From Nissolia schottii (lineage: Eukaryota > Streptophyta > Magnoliopsida > Fabales > Fabaceae): a DNA stretch of 64,000 bases. Made by a program: the position numbers and the translations under genes. The notes under the pieces are model-generated. The model did no database searches and had not been told where the DNA came from. It saw nothing but the letters and a program-made list of their open reading frames with translations. How positions within the stretch are numbered: position 1 is the first letter of the stretch; each line of letters begins with the position of its first letter. This document shows, in pieces, positions 24,310 to 37,316 of this stretch. The stretch covers positions 502,748-566,747 of the forward strand of contig QANU01006361.1 in the NCBI GenBank assembly GCA_003254905.1, in the 5' to 3' direction.

Positions 24310-24402
24310 GTTGGATTGGAAGTACCTTAACCCGTGGGAACGACCGCACTGAACCATTTCCCGATCATCTCCAACTTCAAGGACGAAAGATCGCATTCAC
24401 TG
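24310..24402 (+). other. Probable 5' untranslated exon of the flippase gene
   Basis: A non-coding first exon is inferred to end ...CATTCACTG at 24402, followed by a GTAATC donor. The matching acceptor TTGCTTGCAG ends at 25396. The start of transcription is not visible and 24310 is approximate. The stretch contains no ATG. A leader intron of about 1 kb is common in plant housekeeping genes and often raises expression. Confidence 0.5.
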
Positions 24403-25399
24403 GTAATCTCTCTCTTTCCTCTCTGTTCCATTCACTTAGCATCGGAAAACGATTGCTTAGTTTCCATGATGTGATGTGCAAATTCAACGACTTCGATCGC
24501 GTTTCGGTATTTTTAGATTCTTAGCTAATTGGGTACTCCCTTCGAATTTCCATCGATGTGTGTGTTTAGCTTGAGCATAATTACTTCACTATCGATTTCA
24601 TTTCCATTCGTATCAGGACTTTCTCAATTGCGTAATTAGCTGAGGTGAGCACTGAAAGAGTTCATATATCATAAATTGTAATATTTATTTAGATGATATT
24701 TAAAAATATTGTTGGTCATAGTAACCTAGTTAATTTGTTAAAATCGTTATATTACGATCTGTGCGGAAACGGGTTTTGTTTGGATTTTCAAATTTTTATG
24801 ATGAATGTATTATAGAATTTATAGTACTATTTCTGACTCTGTTAGAGATTTTTTCAGCCTTGTGTAGGGATTTCTTCCTCAGCCATATCAGGGTTGGCAT
24901 GGTGATAATTGAAAATGATTTCTATTTTGCACTTGTAATAAGGAAGTCTTTGACTCTTTGTTTTTTATCCAAATAGATAAATAAAACAAAATAAAGAAGT
25001 CTCTGCGTATCTGCTGAGAGAAACTTCCCTGATATTCAGCTGATTGTATGGTTATTCGGTAATTTTTGTATGTAAACTTGGCTTGCCCTGATATGTTCAG
25101 TGAAACTCAAATTCATTTGGGCTTGGATCTAATTAGCTTAAGTTATTATACACAACGCATCTTAAGTTGCATGCTGAATAATTTGTAGTATTTAGGCGTG
25201 TCCTGACTGGCATGGTAAGTATTATGCCAATGTGGACTGCATTTTGTGGTGCTTAGTTTATTTTTGCGAATTAGGGAAAATCTGCTCTCCTTTAATTTTG
25301 GTAACTTTGATATGATATCCATCCTTGTTTTTTTTGTTTCATGATAACAAATTTCTTGTGCAAATCTAATTTTCTTTTTCTACTTCTTGCTTGCAGAAT

Positions 25400-25487
25400 A
25401 TGACTGTTTGAGATATTTTTAAAAATTGTTCTCTTTGAGCGCTACAATGAAGGTGTAGAAGTACACAAGCAGATGCTCATAATTTAA
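25400..25487 (+). promoter_or_regulatory. Three minute uORFs in the flippase leader
   Basis: Between the leader-intron acceptor (25396) and the main ATG (25490) there are three upstream ATGs. Each is closed within three or four sense codons: 25400-25411 (ends TGA), 25447-25458 (ends TAG) and 25473-25487 (ends TAA). The last stop is only 2 bases before the main ATG, so ribosomes must reinitiate almost at once or scan past all three. Such uORFs usually lower translation; this is an inference. Confidence 0.6.
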
Positions 25488-25489
25488 CA

Positions 25490-28400
25490 ATGAAGCGTTA
25501 TGTTTACATCAATGATGATGAATCATCACATGGTTTTTACTGTGATAATCGTATATCAAACAGAAAATATACTGTATTGAACTTTCTTCCAAAAAATTTA
25601 TGGGAACAGTTCAGGTAACCTTTCTACTTGTTTGTTACTCTTTATATTTTATTGCTAGTGTGAGTGCCGAAACAATGATGCACTAACGTGTATTTTGCAC
25701 ACCTTCATGGTTCTACAGTATGATCTCCTTTCCTATCCTCTTTGATATTGAATAACATTGGTTTGGTTGTGTGGAGGGAAAGTTCATTTTATCAGATATT
25801 CCGTTTGTTTTTACAGTTTTTAGACATGCATCATATATTTTGCATGAGGAGGTGAGAGGTCAAAAGATTAGATAAGAATGTAGCATCAAATATAAAAGAA
25901 TTAGCTAACATATATTAATGTGGATGATGCCAAACCTTTTTCACTTGAGATTCATGTAATTCATTCTAGATTCTAGGGATTCGGCCTTGATCTTTTTGGA
26001 TATTATTGAAGCTTCCTAAAGTGTTATGAGGCACAGATTTTTGTTTAACAAAGTGATTTTTCTTGGCGGAATTTGTTTGTTAAATTTATTATGAAATTCG
26101 AATATCTAATATGACTTGTTTCTATCATTTATTTATATGTGTATTCCCTTTCTTTATTCCATCTGATTTTGCCCTTTTTTTTTTCAGCCGGTTCATGAAT
26201 CAGTACTTTTTGCTGATAGCTTGCCTGCAGCTATGGCCTCTCATTACTCCAGTAAATCCTGCCAGTACGTGGGGTCCACTTATCTTTATTTTTGCAGTTT
26301 CTGCATCAAAAGAGGCATGGGATGATTACAATAGATACCTGTCAGACAAGAAGGCAAATGAGAAGGAAGTCTGGGTTGTCAAAAAGGGCGTCAGGAAACT
26401 TGTATGAACTATGTTAGATATATATATTTTTTTCAATGGTTGAACTATGTTTGATATTCTTAAGAATATTTTTGTTGTGTTCCATATGTTTAGAACAAAA
26501 CAACCAAACAGTAGATAGTAATAAAAGATTTAGCCTATCATTTTCAATAACTGTACCTCACTGACTTTTAAAGGTTTCTAATCTGTTGATTTTTCGATGA
26601 TCTTGATACTCTTTTATGATTTTTACTTTTAACTCATGCATTCCATGGTGGAGGTAGTGAGGGTTACATAAGCTATATTGTTTAAAATTATATGTAATGT
26701 TCATTTATTTATGTTATACGGGATTTTACCGCATAACTGTAAGACCAACAATACGTGACTGAGTGTTGGGTAGTAAAAAGCCAATAGGAGAATAAACTCA
26801 GTGTTGCAAAAATGAGGATGCTATGGTGGATATGTGGACACACTAGACAAAATAGGATTAGGAACGATTGCATTAGGGAGAAGGTTGGGGTAGCACCTAT
26901 AGTACAAAAGATGGTAGAATCCCGTCTTAGGTGGTTTGGAGATGTGAGGAGAAGACCATTAGAAGTCCCAGTGAGGAAAGTAGATCAAGTAGCGGGTAAC
27001 TCATTAGCTAGAGGTAGGGGGAGATCTAGAAAAACTATAGAAGAGATTTAGAAGTAAATGAGTTACATAAAAACATGGAGCTTGATAGGGCACTATGGCG
27101 TTGGTTGATCCATGTAGCTGATCCCATGTAGTGGGATACGGCATTGTTGTTGTTGTTCATTTATTTATGTAAATCTTATATTATACTCATTTAAATTTTT
27201 TTTACTTTCCTTGGAATGCTTGCATTGGTGGCATTGTAGATCCAAGCCCAGGATATTCATGTTGGTAATATAGTATGGCTACGTGAAAATGATGAAGTGC
27301 CTTGTGACCTTGTTTTGATTGGCTCCTCTGATCCGCAGGGAGTTTGCTATATAGAGGTAATTATGTCATGAAACATGATAAAATTGGTCCTCTTTTTCTC
27401 TTTGTAGCATTTCAGAGAACATAGTTCCACTATTCTCCTTTCTCTTCCTTCCCTTTTTTTTGTGGAAAGAACAACATAATTCAGTATATGACATTTTCTT
27501 CAGACTGCTGCGTTGGATGGTGAAACTGATTTGAAGACACGGGTCATTCCTTCTGCTTGCATGGGAATTGATGTTGAACTATTGCACAAAATTAAGGCAT
27601 GCTTTTATCTAAAGTTACTAGTTGGAATTTTACGGTCAAAAGTAATTATACAACACAACTAATTAATTAATGTCTTCTTGTGCATGTCTGCGTATATGCC
27701 CAGGGTGTAATTGAGTGTCCCAGTCCAGATAAAGACATCAGAAGATTTGATGCTAACATGCGGTTGTTTCCCCCATTTATTGATAATGATATATGCCCTT
27801 TAACCATTAAAAATACAGCTCTTCAGTCATGTTACTTGCGGAACACTGAGTGGGCGTGTGGAGTGGCTGTGTATACAGGCAAGTCCACTTATAACATGTA
27901 GTCATGTATTAAGCTCTTGAAACCGTATACTTCTTTGCAACAGTTTAAAATTTTGTATATGGCACATAATATTTTTCAGGCAATGAAACCAAATTGGGCA
28001 TGAGTAGAGGTATCCCAGAACCAAAGCTCACTGCTATGGATGCCATGATCGACAAGTTGACTGGTGCTATATTTGTATTCCAAATTGTTGTTGTTATGGT
28101 TCTTGGCATAGCGGGTAATGTTTGGAAGGACACGGAAGCAAAGAAAGTATGCTACAGTTGTTGAACTCGAGTTTCTTATATGCACTTAAATTGTATTGAA
28201 TTTCATGAGGCTATGTTGTCTGTGCACTGCTATATTGTCCATCATCTACTTTTGTCTCCATGGCGAGAGTTTGGCAGCTAGCACCCTTCACAATTTATTT
28301 CATTTCTAAATTGAGTTGATTGGCTTGGTTTGTTGCTTCCTTTGTTTTTTCATGTTGACTATTTACTCAAGTGAAAATTGTACTCTCAATGTACTCTCAA

Positions 28401-31400
28401 TGAAGAAAGCCTTTGGTTTATTTTAGGATGTAATTTTTGTAATCTTTTAGTCTTTGTTTCAATGGTAGGGCATCCTGGTTTCTCATCATGATGGGCACTG
28501 AATTTGTAATTTCCTTGTCATTTTGCCACTCTATCCGTTAAGAATTGTCTTTTCAGTCTTCCTTCGCTTGAAGCGTTTGCCATGTTTTAATGTCTTATCT
28601 GTAATTATTTTCTTTAAGCTTCCATGTTTTGACATGTTATTCTCAAGATGCATGTCGGTGGCTCCTAATTTTTATCTGTTTGTTTTTACAGCAATGGTAT
28701 GTTCTTTACCCTGATGAAGGCCCTTGGTATGAGCTATTGGTCATCCCTTTGCGATTTGAGCTTCTTTGTTCCATCATGATACCCATTTCAATTAAGGTGA
28801 GCTGGTGGTATATGTTTTGGCATTATAGTAAATTATATGTTAAACATACTTGCCATTTCTGTTGTCATTCAAAAAAGAACTCGACTATTGAAAGCAAAGA
28901 TGTAGTCCTTTGAGGGAGAGCATTGATGGCATCACGAACAAAATGGAGGGATATATATATATATCATTAAAACTGAAGTTCTTATGAAATTATCATCTTG
29001 GACTGATACTTATAGTTCTTATACCAATTATTATTTAATTCTGGGTTATTTGATCCAACTATTGCATCTCTTTGCAGGTATCTCTGGATTTGGTGAAGAG
29101 CTTGTATGCAAAGTTTATTGATTGGGACCATCAGATGATTGACCTAGAGACTAGTATTCCATCCAATGCGACAAAGTGAGTGGGTGAAAGATCTTGATTA
29201 CTAACCGCTTTCAAGAACTATTACTTCATCACATTTATTTTTTATGAATTATGTTTCTCATATGCGACAGTACAGCGATTAGTGAGGACCTGGGACAAGT
29301 TGAGTACATTTTGACTGACAAGACAGGAACCTTGACTGAGAATAAGATGATATTTAGAAGATGTTGTATTGGTGGCATTTTTTATGGAAATGAGAACGGC
29401 GATGCATTGAAAGGTCTGGTTTGTTGGTGGAACTATTTCTTGTTTTCTTATTGCCAGGAAATAGCTGTACTTGAACTTTTCATTATAAATGGAATAGACA
29501 ACATTGAATCATATCCATTTTCTGGTTTGGTATAATGAAAATTTCCTGAAAATGAGCTGCCTTCTGGTTTTTAGAATGAATTGTATCTTATCTTTGGCAT
29601 GGCTAGTTACATTGTTTTGTGACCTCAATGATCTCAAAAATCTAAATAGAATTATCTTGTTGCCATCTACAAAAAGTATGTTACATATTCCGATTCCTTC
29701 AACAACTAAACTAAAGGGTGCAGTTATGTTCTAAGTCAGTTTAAATTGCGAATAAATGCTTGAGCTTTTGCTTTACTGTCATGTATACAAACACGTAGCT
29801 GCAAAGCAGATGAGCCTTCTAGTTCTAGCATGACATAGTTGTGTCAAATGGTTTATCTCAAAACCTTAACTAATGTAGCTTCCTCTGATACTTTATATTT
29901 GGATGAACTCTAGAATTAACTTTTCCAATAATTTCCATAATTCACCAGTAGTAGAAGTCTTTTGGTTTTCTTATTTAAGGAATGTATGATTATATATTTG
30001 AAATAAAAGCTTGAGGTTTTTAAAATAGGCATTAATATCATTTCACATGATCAAGAGGGTAAATTTATTGTAATTGAAAAAAAAGCTGTGGTGCATAATG
30101 TCGATGTACAGGCAAAAGTCTAAAATTTTAAGATTGTCTGGTAGATCATCAGGAGCTTAAAATGATTCATATTTATTCATGACTACGTAGGATTCACTTT
30201 TCTTCCTTTACTGCTTTTGCATGCACTTACAGATGGTTTTGCCAAATCACTTAATCTTTTGTGAAGATGTATGTTCTTCTGTATTTGTTTTAGTTGGAAG
30301 TTTCACCTCCTGGATTAATTACATCCTGTGATCTGCAGACGTAGAGCTTCTCAATGCTGTCTCTAGTGGTTCACCTGATGTTGTACGGTTTCTTACAACT
30401 ATGGCAATATGTAATACCGTCATACCTACGCGAAGGTGATTCTACCTTTATCCTTGCTTGGACATGGATGTAGCAACTGGGACGACTTACATATTCTTAG
30501 GAATTTAGGATCTTTTAGTAACCTTGAGAGTAAATGTTATTAACTTTGTGCTTGTTTTCTTGTACTCCTTAGCAAAACTGGAGATATCTTGTATAAGGCA
30601 CAATCTCAGGATGAGGATGCTCTTGTTCAAGCTGCTGCTCGGTTGCATATGGTTTTCTTCAATAAGAGTGGAAACATTCTTGGTACTTGTAGCTTGCTAT
30701 TTCTTTTGGGTGCATGACTGATTAGTTGGCTACTTGGGCTTATATAAAGTTCTTCTTTAATATATTTCAGAAGTCAAGTTTAACTCTTCAATACTTCAGT
30801 ATGAAGTCCTGGAAACATTAGAGTTCACCTCTGATAGGAAAAGAATGTCAGTAGTGTTGAAAGATTGCCAAAATGGAAAGATCCTTCTCCTGTCGAAAGG
30901 AGCAGACGAGGCTATTCTTCCTTATGTTCGTGCTGGTAAGATTATTTGCATTTCTTTTTTCATTTTGTATGTTTTGGAAAATCAAAATTTATTTATTTAG
31001 GGATTTTCTTTCAATTCATTTCTTTCATTTCATTGACCACCCGTAGTTTCATGCTTTATTTATTTGGACAGCAATTTCATTGTTACCATTTCTTACTACA
31101 GGGCAGCAAACTCGAACCTTTGTTGAAGCTGTGGAGCAATATGCTCACTTGGGACTACGCACACTATGTTTGGCTTGGCGTGAGTTAAAGGAAGATGAAT
31201 ATCGAGAATGGTCTTTAATGTTTAAAGAGGCCAGTAGCACTTTGGTTGATAGGGAGGTAAAGGGAATTCTTATTACTGATTTTATATACAGTAACTCTAA
31301 GAAATCGCTTTCTCAATTTACTTTCTTTTACAGTGGAGAGTAGCTGAGGTCTGCCAAAGAGCAGAACATAACTTGGAAGTTCTTGGTGTCTCAGCAATAG

Positions 31401-34400
31401 AGGATCGTTTACAGGTGAGTATTTGCTTTAATTGTATATAGAGATCTAAGTTTTAGATAGCCTTCTTAAATCCCTATAATTTTGCTGACTTGTTGTCTAC
31501 GTTAGACATTTGAAAGTAAAGGGAAAAAAATTAATGAAAGAATTTCCCTTGTGAGATTAAATGATGACCATCATTGTTTCATTTTTCTTTCATATTTTCA
31601 GGATGGAGTTCCTGAAACAATAGAAACACTAAGAAAAGCTGGAATAAATTTTTGGATGCTAACGGGAGACAAGCAGAATACTGCAATACAAATTGCCCTG
31701 TCATGTAATTTCATTTCCCCAGGTAGTTCAGATTTGAGATCATGCAGATTTTTGCAGTTTTCTTATAACTGGTGTGTAATACATTCAGGGTTATCAAACT
31801 CAAGAGTTTAAGTAAACTTGTGGAGCCTTCGCAAACTTGAATGTAAACTCTTAACTCGTAAAAGTTTACACACCTGTAAAAAAAATTGTTATAAACAATA
31901 TAATTAGGAATGAAACATGGTTAAATATTGTATTTATAATTGAAATTGAATAATGTTAAATTTAAATTAAATTATTAAAAGAAATATCATAAAATACACC
32001 TTAATGCATGACACTTAATTGTTATGTCATATTTTATTCTCTACATGTATTATTTTATAGTTTGATAAAACATAACTCAATTATAATAAACATATGAAAT
32101 TAGATTAATTAACTCAATATATATTGTCTAACATAAACAAAACTAGGTAAGTGTCTAACAAAGTTACAAAATTTGTACATTTTGAGGTAAACTTGTAGGT
32201 AGATTTCAACTCGTAAACTCGTAGATAGATTTTAACTCGTAAACACACTAGTAGAATCGAGAGTTTACTTAAAGTCGTACGAGTTTACCAAAAAAAAGTT
32301 TACATAAGTGTTAACTCATTTTGTATAGTAGAATCGTAAACTCTTAAGCTTACGAGTTTATGGGTTAACTCGAGAGCTTACCAACCATGAATACACTTGT
32401 TGTATTTGTTGGTCTCTCTCCAAAGAGTAAAGAGTCTAGATATGATCCTTGGTTGCTCTCCCATTCTCTATTTTATTTGCGGACTGACTATATAAGTATT
32501 GGAAACTGAACCAATTCCTCAAAAGGAGAATAGGTGTTTGTTCTCAAAGGTCCACTGTGCTGATACGTTATTTCATGAATTATCTCCACTTGAAAGTTTA
32601 GATTATTAGGAAATCACATGAATGACTTTTATATCTACCACCTCCTTAATGCAAGAACATTGTGCTTGAAGTGTAGATAATGCATAGGTCCATCTACCTT
32701 GTGCCAAAGTTCAACTTTATTTTATTTTATTTTTTGTTTAGAGAATTGATGACGTGAAGGTAATGTGGGCGCTTGCATTGTCCATGCTTCAAGCCCAAAG
32801 GCCTTGTGTTGAGGAGCTGTGTTAGATATAAAACCATTCATGTTCCTCTACCTAAAAACTAAGCTTTTAGGAATGATGGTTCATGACATATTCCAAACTA
32901 TAGTCAGGAAAAACATTGATCTGTAGTACCGTCTGCTCAAAACTATCTAACACTTTGAGGATTGGAAAGATATAAAAGCTTAAAATCAGGAAATATCTAA
33001 AATGCCCCACTTGAGTTTGAAAATATCTGGAGTCCTAGTTAGGGTGTTTCAAAAGCTTCTGGTTCTCAGCATGGGGGCTACCAAGTACCAACACAGATAA
33101 ACAACATAACTGTTTCGACTTGACTCTCCCTAACTGTTGTGCATAAATGCCCATTTTTTAAGAGCTCCCCTATTTTCTTTGGTGATTTTTTTTTTGCTTG
33201 AATTTTATTCTTTGTCTAGTACTGTGCTTCCTTCTTTGGTGGATTTTGAATTTATGATAGCAATACTGAAGAGGCTTTATTCTTTCAATTCCGTCCTCTC
33301 AAACTGATAGAACCAAAGGGCCAGCTTCTATCAATTGATGGAAAAACAGAGGACGAGGTTCGTAGAAGTTTAGAGAGAGTGCTTCTCACAATGCAGACAA
33401 CTACCTCAGAACCTAAGGTACGGTTGATACATGTCTGAAACAACTTAAGATCTATGGATTGAGAAACTTTGCATACTTGATGGTTTTTTCTTCTTGTTTA
33501 TTCTGGTCTTTTTGTTATTTGTGGTTTCTTTGTAGGAAGATATCTTATTTGCTCTTGTATTTTTCTTTTTTACTTTCTTTTCTCAGATAAATTCTTTCTG
33601 TTATCTTAAAAATCATGTGTTGCTCGTATTCATGTATTGGATGTTTGGACTAGGACATTTTTTTAAGTAAACATGTATCATGTTCTGCTTTCACAAACAG
33701 GATGTTGCCTTTGTCATTGATGGCTGGGCTCTTGAGATTGCGCTTAGTCACTACCGTAAAGCTTTTACTGAGCTGGCAATATTGTCAAGGACTGCTATAT
33801 GTTGTCGTGTGACACCATCACAAAAAGCACAGGTCTTACTTCTGGCAACTTAATCTATGTATACGTTATGTTGTTTGAAGAACTCATGTTTTACATTCCC
33901 TCTTCTTTTATCATCCTTGTCCCTGTTGTATTAGAGGCTTGTGCCTCTTGGTCATTTTAATTAATTAATCAGAATAATGGGGGGATATAAGACAAATATC
34001 TTATATCTTCCTCGAAGGGGAGCACATGCTGCTGTTTTTGTTGTTTCTGCTTTAGTTTACAGAAAATAATGACACTGATTTGCCCTGTATACCATTACTT
34101 GTTGCAGCTTGTACAGATCTTAAGATCATGTGACTATAGAACATTGGCAATTGGCGATGGTGGGAATGATGTAAGGATGATACAGCAAGCTGATATTGGT
34201 GTGGGCATCAGTGGCAGAGAAGGATTGCAGGCAGCAAGAGCAGCGGATTACAGTATTGGAAGTAAGCCTTTTTATACCTTTCGCAGGTGCTATAATTGAT
34301 AACGTGTAAATTAGTTATTTAACCCTCTTCACCGAGTCTCCTTGTTTCTTTTCTCCCATTTGTAATTCTGTTAGATATTTCTCACATATGGTTCAACTTT

Positions 34401-36983
34401 TGTTGCTTTTCTGTATTGAAACCTTTATCAATGACTTTTTCATGTTAGCAACCATGATTTGACCCAACCCTCTTCTGAAGGATTTTATTTTCAGTGGTTG
34501 GAAATTATGAGGCTGATTGGTGGTTCTCATTCTCTTATTATTTGCATACGGCCACCATACTTAATCTCTAATGCTACAATTGTTCTGTTAATTTGCAGAG
34601 TTTAGATTCCTGAAAAGATTAATTCTGGTCCACGGCCGTTATTCTTACAACCGCACAGCATTTCTTTCTCAGTATTCATTCTACAAGTCCCTACTGATAT
34701 GTTTTATACAAATCTCGTGAGTTTCTATCAACAATGGCCTTTTTTTTTCTTTTCCCCACAACTAAGCAGCAAGTTATTTTGAAGTAGATGTTCCTACAAG
34801 ACTCTGTTTTTTCTTTCTCTACATTCTTTCATAGCCATTTGTATTAATTATGAGTTTTACACTGCTAGAAGTACATTCCAATTTCTTTCTATTGTCAAAT
34901 ATGTTCTGGCAAGGCAGTGTTTTTCCTTTATCTATGTTCTTACTGCTAGAAGTACATTCCAATTTCTTTCTATTCTCAAAATTTTAAGGTACTGATGATT
35001 GCATTTTCAGTTTTTCATTTGTTTCAGGTGTCTCTGGAACCAGCCTCTTTAATTCTGTTAGCTTGATGGCTTATAATGTTTTCTACACAAGTGTTCCTGT
35101 TCTAGTCAGTGTGCTTGACAAAGATCTTAGTGAGGAAACTGTCATGCAGCATCCTCAAATTTTATTTTATTGCCAAGCGGGGAGGTTCGCCTTTAAGCTG
35201 CTTTTAGCCTCACTGTTTTAATTGCCACTAAGTCTTCTTATTGAGCAATTTCAAGTTCAGTGCAACTAAATAAATTTTAATTTCCTTATTGGTTTTGTAC
35301 CCACTTTTTACTGCAGAAAAAAATTTGTTACAACTGAATAAGCTTTGCTACAAACCAAAGTGGAAAAAAATTGTTTAACTTGCACTGAATGACCACTTCA
35401 TCTGTAATCATTAAATTGACTATAAATATTTGAACAGGCTTCTAAATCCTAGTACATTTGCTGGATGGTTTGGGCGATCTCTCTTCCATGTGAGTGTTGT
35501 TCATGAGTATATTTTTTGTACTTATATCACATTAACCAATTATTTGTAATTAATGGAGATGATGAGTTCATAGGAAGCTTATCATCATGAGTCAACCAAT
35601 GGGTTATTCCAGGGCAAAAAAAGTATCTTAAGTTCCTTTTGCTCTTACAAAAAGTGAATTTAGTTTCGGGAACTTTTGTGCCGGTTAATTTCTCATTGGC
35701 ATTGACTCTGATTTTCAGGCAATAGTTGTATTTGTAATAAGCATACATACCTATGCCTACGATAAAAGTGAAATGGAGGAGATTTCAATGGTTGCACTCT
35801 CCGGTTGTATATGGTTGCAGGCTTTTGTGGTAACAATGGAGACCAAGTAAGCTTTATATAAGTTGTTGTCGATGCCATTGTTTATCATAATTTAGCATTG
35901 CTTTGCTTCTTCAGCTTTTGGTGCTTTGCTGTTAGTATTAAATTGAAAGCAAGAGCTGGTGTGCGTAGTTTCTGTTGTCAATGAAAAAGTGACTGGGGGA
36001 TGGAGAGTTTACTGTTCATTTGTGCATGGTTTTCAGTTATTATTTAGTTGGTGTGGCAACTGAAAATGTTTATCTGGTTTGATTTTCTACCATATGTTTG
36101 ATTCCTGCAGTTCCTTTACAATATTGCAACATCTGGCTATATGGGGTAATTTGGCCGCCTTTTATGTCATCAACTTGGTCTTCAGTGCTCTTCCTTCATC
36201 AGGGATGTATACAATTATGTTCCGGTTGTGTAGACAACCGTCATACTGGATAGCAATTTTTGTAAGTATCTCTCTGTACACATCTTTTGCACCAAACGGA
36301 AAATTCTTCATACTTTGTTCCCTCCTTTAAGAATAGATCCCCTTGTGGGGCACCTATCATTCCCTGTTTCTCCTTTCCTGTTTATTAATGGGATTAACAT
36401 TCTACTGAAATGCTGTCCCAAATTTTTCCACTCAGTCCCCTTTTCCCATGTACAATGAGTTCCTTCTTCTGGATAAAATTCAAATATTTATTTCTTTGCC
36501 ACATGTTGAATCAATTAGCATATATCACATAGCCCTAGTGAGGAGCCATACTTATTTTATCCTTCACATTTTCTTTTGACTAAACATTTTATTAGCACAT
36601 TGCGTTGATTATGTTCTGATGGAAACTGTAATTCCATACAGCTCATGGCTGCAGCCGGGATGGGTCCAATTCTAGCCATTAAGTACTTCCGATATACATA
36701 TAGACCGAGCAAAATCAATACACTTCAGCAGGCTGAGCGTCTGGGTGGACCAATTTTGTCTCTTGGTACTATTGAGCCTCAGCCCCGATCTCTTGTAGAG
36801 AAAGATGTTTCTACTCTGTCAATAACACAACCCAAAAACAGAAATCCCGTGTATGAACCCTTGTTATCAGATTCTCCAAATTCCACCAGAAGATCTTTTG
36901 GACCAGGAGCGCCATTTGATTTTTTTCAGTCACAGTCAAGATCATCGCTGTCTGGCTACTCAAGAAATTGCAAGGATAACTGA
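25490..36983 (+). CDS. ALA2: P4-type phospholipid-transporting ATPase (flippase), ALA2 type
   Basis: Coding exons: 25490-25614, 26188-26401, 27240-27356, 27504-27596, 27704-27878, 27980-28146, 28692-28796, 29078-29175, 29271-29413, 30339-30435, 30573-30682, 30771-30935, 31102-31256, 31334-31414, 31602-31722, 33311-33417, 33701-33832, 34108-34261, 34599-34716, 35011-35184, 35438-35489, 35719-35846, 36111-36261, 36642-36983. They join in frame to 3324 bases, 1107 residues, the expected length for ALA2. Landmarks: actuator DGET 157-160; PISIK in membrane helix 4 (328-332); phosphorylated Asp381 in DKTGT; KGAD 524-527 (nucleotide binding); TGD 636-638; GDGGND 751-756. The enzyme uses ATP to flip aminophospholipids to the cytosolic leaflet, in plants with an ALIS (Cdc50-like) partner, in endomembranes. 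Introns 4 and 5 begin with GC. Intron 2 holds a LINE tail and intron 15 a hAT-like element. Every catalytic motif is intact. Confidence 0.96.
26715..27155 (+). mobile_element. 5'-truncated RTE-type LINE tail in flippase intron 2
   Basis: The 441-bp insert is flanked by a perfect 15-bp repeat TTCATTTATTTATGT (26700-26714 and 27156-27170), a target-site duplication. Its open frame from 26812 reads [26 protein letters not shown]..., then [11 protein letters not shown], the conserved C-terminal end of plant RTE-like LINE reverse transcriptases. The insert finishes in a (TTG)n tail, typical of RTE elements, which lack poly-A. It lies in the same orientation as the gene. The first part (about 26715-26811) is the same protein in a broken frame. 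It is inactive because it is truncated. Confidence 0.85.
31786..32389. mobile_element. hAT-like non-autonomous element in flippase intron 15
   Basis: The 604-bp insert has inverted ends CAGGGTTATCAAACTC and, read inward from the right, CATGGTTGGTAAGCTC. Flanks AATACATT (31778-31785) and AATACACT (32390-32397) agree at 7 of 8 positions. The subterminal parts are packed with GTAAACTCG/CGAGTTTAC words in both orientations, candidate transposase-binding sites. It enlarges intron 15 (31723-33310) to 1588 bp. The ends and subterminal words match the element at 53722-54473, so the two belong to one family. No coding capacity. Confidence 0.75.
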
Positions 36984-37150
36984 AATTAACAGCCTGCTGG
37001 AAGAGCTCTAGGTGCCACAGCTTGGTTGCATATCCCTTTTGATCTAAAATTAACCTAGTATATTGTTAGTTCCTAGTTGACTGTATCAAAGGAAATATTT
37101 ATTGTTCAATGTATATGTATTCAATGTTCTTTCTCTTACCCTTGGTTAAT
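36984..37150 (+). other. Flippase 3' untranslated region (approximate)
   Basis: AT-rich sequence follows the TGA at 36981-36983. Near-consensus polyadenylation context occurs around 37080-37130 (T-rich with AATGTATATGTATTCAATG), but the exact cleavage site is not determinable. Confidence 0.4.
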
Positions 37151-37316
37151 TTACCCCCAAATTATGTTTTATTTAGCATAAAATGAATTCTTATGTTTCA
37201 CCATCTTTCTTTGTTTGGGGGAGTTTCATGGTACTCGAGCTATTTATGTTTGTGAATCGGATTCCTGTGTAGTGCCATTAGATAATTGTTAATATTTTAA
37301 AAGAAAGAACTCTCAC

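Noticed and set aside
29251..31811. Single open frames of 76-94 codons within the flippase region taken as separate genes
   Set aside because: Each is one exon of the flippase read through into its introns; the spliced frame explains them all.
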